This document shows, piece after piece, positions 60,147 to 64,000 of a DNA stretch of 64,000 bases. The notes under the pieces are model-generated. The model was given only the letters and a program-made list of their open reading frames with translations. It ran no database searches and was not told the DNA's origin. The DNA comes from Neospora caninum Liverpool. Its lineage: Eukaryota > Apicomplexa > Conoidasida > Eucoccidiorida > Sarcocystidae. A program made the translations under genes and the position numbers. Every line of letters begins with the position of its first letter. Positions within the stretch are counted from its first letter, which is position 1. The stretch covers positions 4,264,839 to 4,328,838 of the forward strand of contig NC_018395.1 in assembly GCF_000208865.1 (NCBI RefSeq), in the 5' to 3' direction.

Positions 60147-62178
60147 GGTGGAAACAGGACAGACGCTAGAAAAGGCGAACGTGGCGGAAAGAGACAGGGC
60201 CGGGACGCTGGCGCTTCAGACGAACAAAAGAGAAAAAGAAAAGACAGGAGACAGGCGGAAGTGAACAGATCCCCGCATCGCTGAAGGTGAGGAAGTAACA
60301 ACAGAAAAGAATGGACTGAAGAGAAGCGTGCATGAGAAGCGTGCACGAGAAGCGTGAAAGTGAGGAAGAACGAAGTGAAGAGGAAGACCGGGAAGAAAGA
60401 GAAGAGCAGGACAAAGCGGCGAATGTAGAATGAGAGGACAAAGAGAACCACCCAGACGATACAGAGGGAAGGACACACAATACCGCAGAAGATATGAATA
60501 GGAGACGGGAATGAACAACTGTATCCCTCTGATCCCTTGAAGGTCGTGCATACGGCCGGTGGCGTCTCCAACAGCTTTTTAGTCCATGGAACTTTTCCTG
60601 GAGCTGTATCGCGCACCCGCGGCAAGATATCTTCCTTCTTCCATGATGTGTTTTCGCTGGTCGAGGAAGGATGGTGAGGAAAGGAGAGCACGAGGCGCAA
60701 AGAGGGAGCGCGTTGCTTCCTCTCGGGGTCTTCGCAGCCAAGCGGCACGACCTTGTTGAGGAAGATGCACAGGGGAAAGGCAGGAGGAACAGCTGTAAGT
60801 GGAAAGGCGGCGCTCCGACGCGAGGTGAATTGGAAAACGTTGTGTTTTGTGACAGTAACGCAAAGAAGAGTGCAAAAGACTTTGATGGTGTGCGAATTTC
60901 CTCGTGGGCGGGGCACGGTCTGTCGCGCATAGACACAGTCCTGGCCAGGAAATGGAAAAGAGGGGAAGACAGAAAGGCGAAAACCAAGGGGATGCTGCGC
61001 ATGTGCGAGTCTCCGCAGTTGATGCTGAAACGAAATTCCAGGGGGTTTTACGCGGCCGTCCAGATCCACTTTCGCTCGTGGGTCTTCATGACGCACACGC
61101 GCAAGACCGAGGCCGCGGGGTTGGCTGGGGATTCGCGCGGCGTTTCGACAGAAAGGAAACTATCGGCCGCGAAGCAAAAGAAGGATTGAATCGAAGAAAG
61201 AAGACAAAGAAAGCGAAGGAACAGAGAATCGACAGAATGCCACCGATTGCCATGAGTGTCTTGCGCGCCGGAAGCCAGCAGCCGCCCCTCAAAACACCCG
61301 CCGGCTCCAGTGTACGTACACTTCAAGAGCCCCGGGAGAAACCGGGGGGTGTTTCGTTGTTTCCAAGTCCAAAAATCTCTGCAACACGCGGCATGCAACG
61401 AACTGTAAATCCCTCGTCTTGTACGACAAGAAGCGCTTCGCCTTCGAGCCCCTCCAGCGATCGCGCATGCAGCCTGCTTTTCGGGCTCCGCGAACAGTGT
61501 CAAATCAGCGGCGCGCGTGCGGCAGGTTTCTCCGCGTGTCTGTTTCCCTTCTTCAGTTTCCTTCTCGGAACGTTCCCTTCCTTCATTTCTTTGTCCATTC
61601 ACTCATTTCACGGCGTTTCCTTCTCCACGGCGCCCCCGCTCTCCGCAGCAGGTCGATGCCCTCCGCATGCTGGTTCTGCTTCCAGCACGCGTAAGAAGAC
61701 TGCCGCGAGTGTTTTTCCCTCGACTCGTTTTCCGTGTGATCAAGCGGGACAGTTTCAAAGAAACGTCTGCAGTCATCTCGACCCCCACTGAGAGAGGCGC
61801 CTCCTTTTCTGTCATCCGAAAGAACTTCTGTCTCTCTCATGCCCCGTCTCGAGCTCCGTCAGTCCGACTGCCACTGGAAAGTACAGGACTCTCGCCGCTG
61901 CCTTCTCTCGTTTGCCTCTCCAGGCATCTCTGTTTCTCTAGGACCTCTCTCGCGACATACACGTACACATCCACATCCATTCAGAAGGAAACCCACATAC
62001 GTGTGTTTAGTTTCAACTTGACGGATGTTCCTCTTGCGCTCTGTCTCAAACTGACTCTGGACCTTCCGAGGCGCCTTCTTGTATCTCTGTAGGCTTCCTT
62101 TCGTGCTTGCCGTATTTGCGCCGCTGCGCACCGCGGGTGGAGAGCAACCCCACGTACTCTGGGGAGTCCCCCTTCTCC
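60147..62178. other. Divergent intergenic region, PBGD/Sen2
   Basis: About 2 kb that should hold the PBGD promoter and the Sen2 promoter or upstream Sen2 exons. A plus frame at 60904..61791 and minus frames at 59471..61096 are open but unsupported. An acceptor-like site at 62091-62092 followed by an open frame into the Sen2 start suggests that an N-terminal exon of Sen2 may lie in this stretch. A TGTACGTACA palindrome is at 61311. Confidence 0.45.
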
Positions 62179-63795
62179 ATGGATGCTGCTACGCCTTCCT
62201 CCCCTTCAGCCTCATTCTCTCCGCCTGCGTCTTCCTCTGAAGCTTCTTCCTCTCTGCGCGCGCTTCCGTCTCACCTCTTCTCTCCAGCTCGCCTCAGAGA
62301 GACGCTTCAAGGCCGCCTCGAGAAGGCAGACTGGTTGGTTCGCTGCGGCCTAAAATTCGGTGTCGACTTTCTCCTCTACTCCCGAGCCTCCGACTACGCG
62401 CATGCACAGTACGGCGCACAGGCGCAAACATGCAGACGGGAAAAATGAAGAAGGGAAAACGACGAAGATGCGCGCTTTCTCCTCCGCACTGACGCGAGTT
62501 GCCTGCCTCTCAGGGCTCCTCCGGGACGCTCCCAGATAGGGAGAGTCAGGACAGAAATATCCGAGTTCAGGCTCTTCGCCTGTTCGAAAAAATTCATGTC
62601 GAATAAGAGGTCCAACACGCAAACCTCTGTATATGCACAGAGAGGGGCGTATCTGCGCAAGTCTGAGCATCGTATATTTATATATATATATATAGTTATA
62701 TATTTATTTATATATATATATATATACGTTGGGGTAATTGCTGGTCGATATCTGTGTGGATCTCGGAATGCTTCATTTGTTGTTCTTCTCTGGATGCGTC
62801 TGTTTCGCAGATTTGGAGTTCTTCTCCTCCCCCTTGAACAGCCTCACGTTTCAGCCGATTGCTCAGCCTCTTCGTCCTCCGCTTTCTCCTCTGCCTCCTC
62901 ACTGTCTTCCAGCTCGTCGGCAGTCGACTTGTCTTCTTTTGAGTTCCCTTCGCCAACGTGGAGAGAGATTGTAGCCGCGACTCGCCTCTGCGCGTCTGTG
63001 TCGAAGCGACTTCTTCTGGCTCTTCCCACGCTCTCTGGTGGAGCTTTCCGGCAAGCGGGTGTCTGCGCACCAGGGCAGACTCTCTCAGCGATTTTGCCGA
63101 CCAGCGAGGAGGCTTGCGCACTCGAGCGAGGCAAAAACGCCGAGAGTCTCCACCCTCATCGGGGCGTTCTCCTGACACACGAGAGAGAGACGCCGCCTTC
63201 CTCGTGGGTCCCACCTTCGTGTACTGATCCCTCCTGCTTGTCGTTATCTTCTTCTCCCCCCGGCTTCGAGGCGTCGGCCCCGTCTCTCGCTTCCTCATCG
63301 GCTGCTGCATCCGGCAGTGGAGAAGGCGCAGAGCGTCGTGCGGAACCTTCACCGCCTAACTGCGCCTTCTCTTCGTGCGTTGAGGACCGTGAATCCGCCG
63401 GCGAAAACGCCGAAACCCAACGGAGGAAGCGAGGCGCCGTTTTGGGAACGCAGGCAGGACAAGGAGCTGCCGAGACCCCCGGCGAAGCCCACAGTCGCCG
63501 GCGAGAGCGTGGAGAAGAAGAAGGTGTTGGAAGCGAAGAAGGCGCGAAGCGTGTGAGGAGTGCAGAGGGCCAAGGCCAAGAGGTGGGAGGCGGCGTTTTA
63601 GAACAAAGAGAAATCGGAGTTCGAACAGAGGCAGGAACCGAACTCGCGGCAGACGAGTTGCCCGTAAAATTCATTTTAATCGAAGTGACCAGGTGGTCGC
63701 CTCGCAAGTACCTCCAACGCCAGCGCGAGGACCGACGAAGAGAACGAGAGGAGAGAAAGGCTAGGACGATGACGAGGATACAGTCCGCTAGCTAG
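62179..63795 (+). CDS. SEN2: tRNA-splicing endonuclease catalytic subunit, Sen2-like
   Basis: Two exons, 62179..62408 and 62811..63795, joined in phase through a Gln codon (404 residues). Sen2/Sen34-type subunits cut intron-containing tRNAs with a Tyr-His-Lys triad. The nuclease fold is clear: WLVRCGLKFGVDFLLY (Tyr 67), DYAHAQFGVLLLPLE across the junction (His 75), and PTWREIVAATRLCASVSKRLLLA (Lys 142). The final strand, VKFILIEVTRW, lies about 200 residues later, after a long Ser/Glu/Arg-rich insert that is absent from the compact family members. The order and the Trp in the last strand favour Sen2 over Sen34, but the split is not certain. The N-terminal domain usual in Sen2 is missing from this model, so the start at 62179 is provisional. 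Confidence 0.8.
62676..62726. repeat. (TA)n tracts in the Sen2 intron
   Basis: Two TA tracts (about 62676-62692 and 62709-62726) separated by TTAT words, inside the intron between the two Sen2 exons. Confidence 0.9.
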
Positions 63796-64000
63796 AAAGC
63801 GACAAACTCCTAACCATTCATTTGGGTTTAAAGTTGTCTCCACTTCAAGCGAAATCCCCCTCTTCCAGCTGCAGTTGCAAATCGCCCCTCCTCGAATCCA
63901 TAGTGTCTGGCATCCTTTCGTGGTCCCCTCGCCCTCTTTTCGCCCTCGTTTCGCCCTTTTTTGCCTTCTGTTCGCGCTCCTTTCCTCTCTCTCTCTTCGT

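Noticed and set aside
59471..61096. A 541-codon minus-strand open frame overlapping PBGD
   Set aside because: It shares its 3' part with the PBGD coding region in another frame and encodes Leu/Ser/Phe-rich low complexity typical of a shadow of GA-rich sequence.

Overview
The window looks like nuclear DNA of a tissue-cyst-forming coccidian (Toxoplasma gondii, Hammondia or Neospora). The evidence is genes with many short introns (GT-AG, CT-rich), an oocyst-wall-type cysteine-rich protein, a porphobilinogen deaminase with a plastid-type bipartite leader, fragments of mitochondrial DNA in the nucleus, many TGCATGC words and (TA)n tracts, and no bacterial operon structure. I recognise these families from memory of conserved motifs; no search was run.

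Layout. 0.6-2.7 kb: a hypothetical protein (+). 4.2-10.6 kb: two nearly identical copies of an intronless cysteine-rich oocyst-wall-type gene (+) in a 2.07-kb tandem duplication, separated by unique sequence. Copy B contains a 100-N gap and four 1-base deletions beside it. 11.9-22.2 kb: a nine-exon gene (-) for a roughly 2330-residue protein with an N-terminal hydrophobic leader and unknown function. 22.2-27.2 kb: no convincing gene. 27.2-35.4 kb: an eleven-exon alpha/beta hydrolase (+) with a C-terminal ubiquitin-interacting-like motif. 37.4-43.1 kb: a ten-exon NPL4 homologue (-), with a cox1-like mitochondrial fragment in an intron. 43-48.6 kb: mostly empty, with another mitochondrial-like insertion. 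48.6-56.9 kb: an eleven-exon protein with several FKBP-like domains and a TPR tail (+). 58.1-60.1 kb: intronless porphobilinogen deaminase (-). 62.2-63.8 kb: a catalytic tRNA-splicing endonuclease subunit of Sen2 type (+).

The exon structures were built by hand. Each was checked for splice-site dinucleotides, phase continuity and protein family alignment; all the multi-exon models close in frame. The genes do not form one pathway. NPL4 and the UIM-bearing hydrolase both point to ubiquitin handling, the FKBP-TPR protein to chaperone work, PBGD to haem synthesis, Sen2 to tRNA maturation, and the duplicated gene to the oocyst wall. The items most worth checking are the collapsed gap in the second wall-protein copy, the large unidentified leader-bearing protein, the degenerate zinc-finger region and possible hydrophobic N-terminal extension of NPL4, and the organelle DNA insertions.
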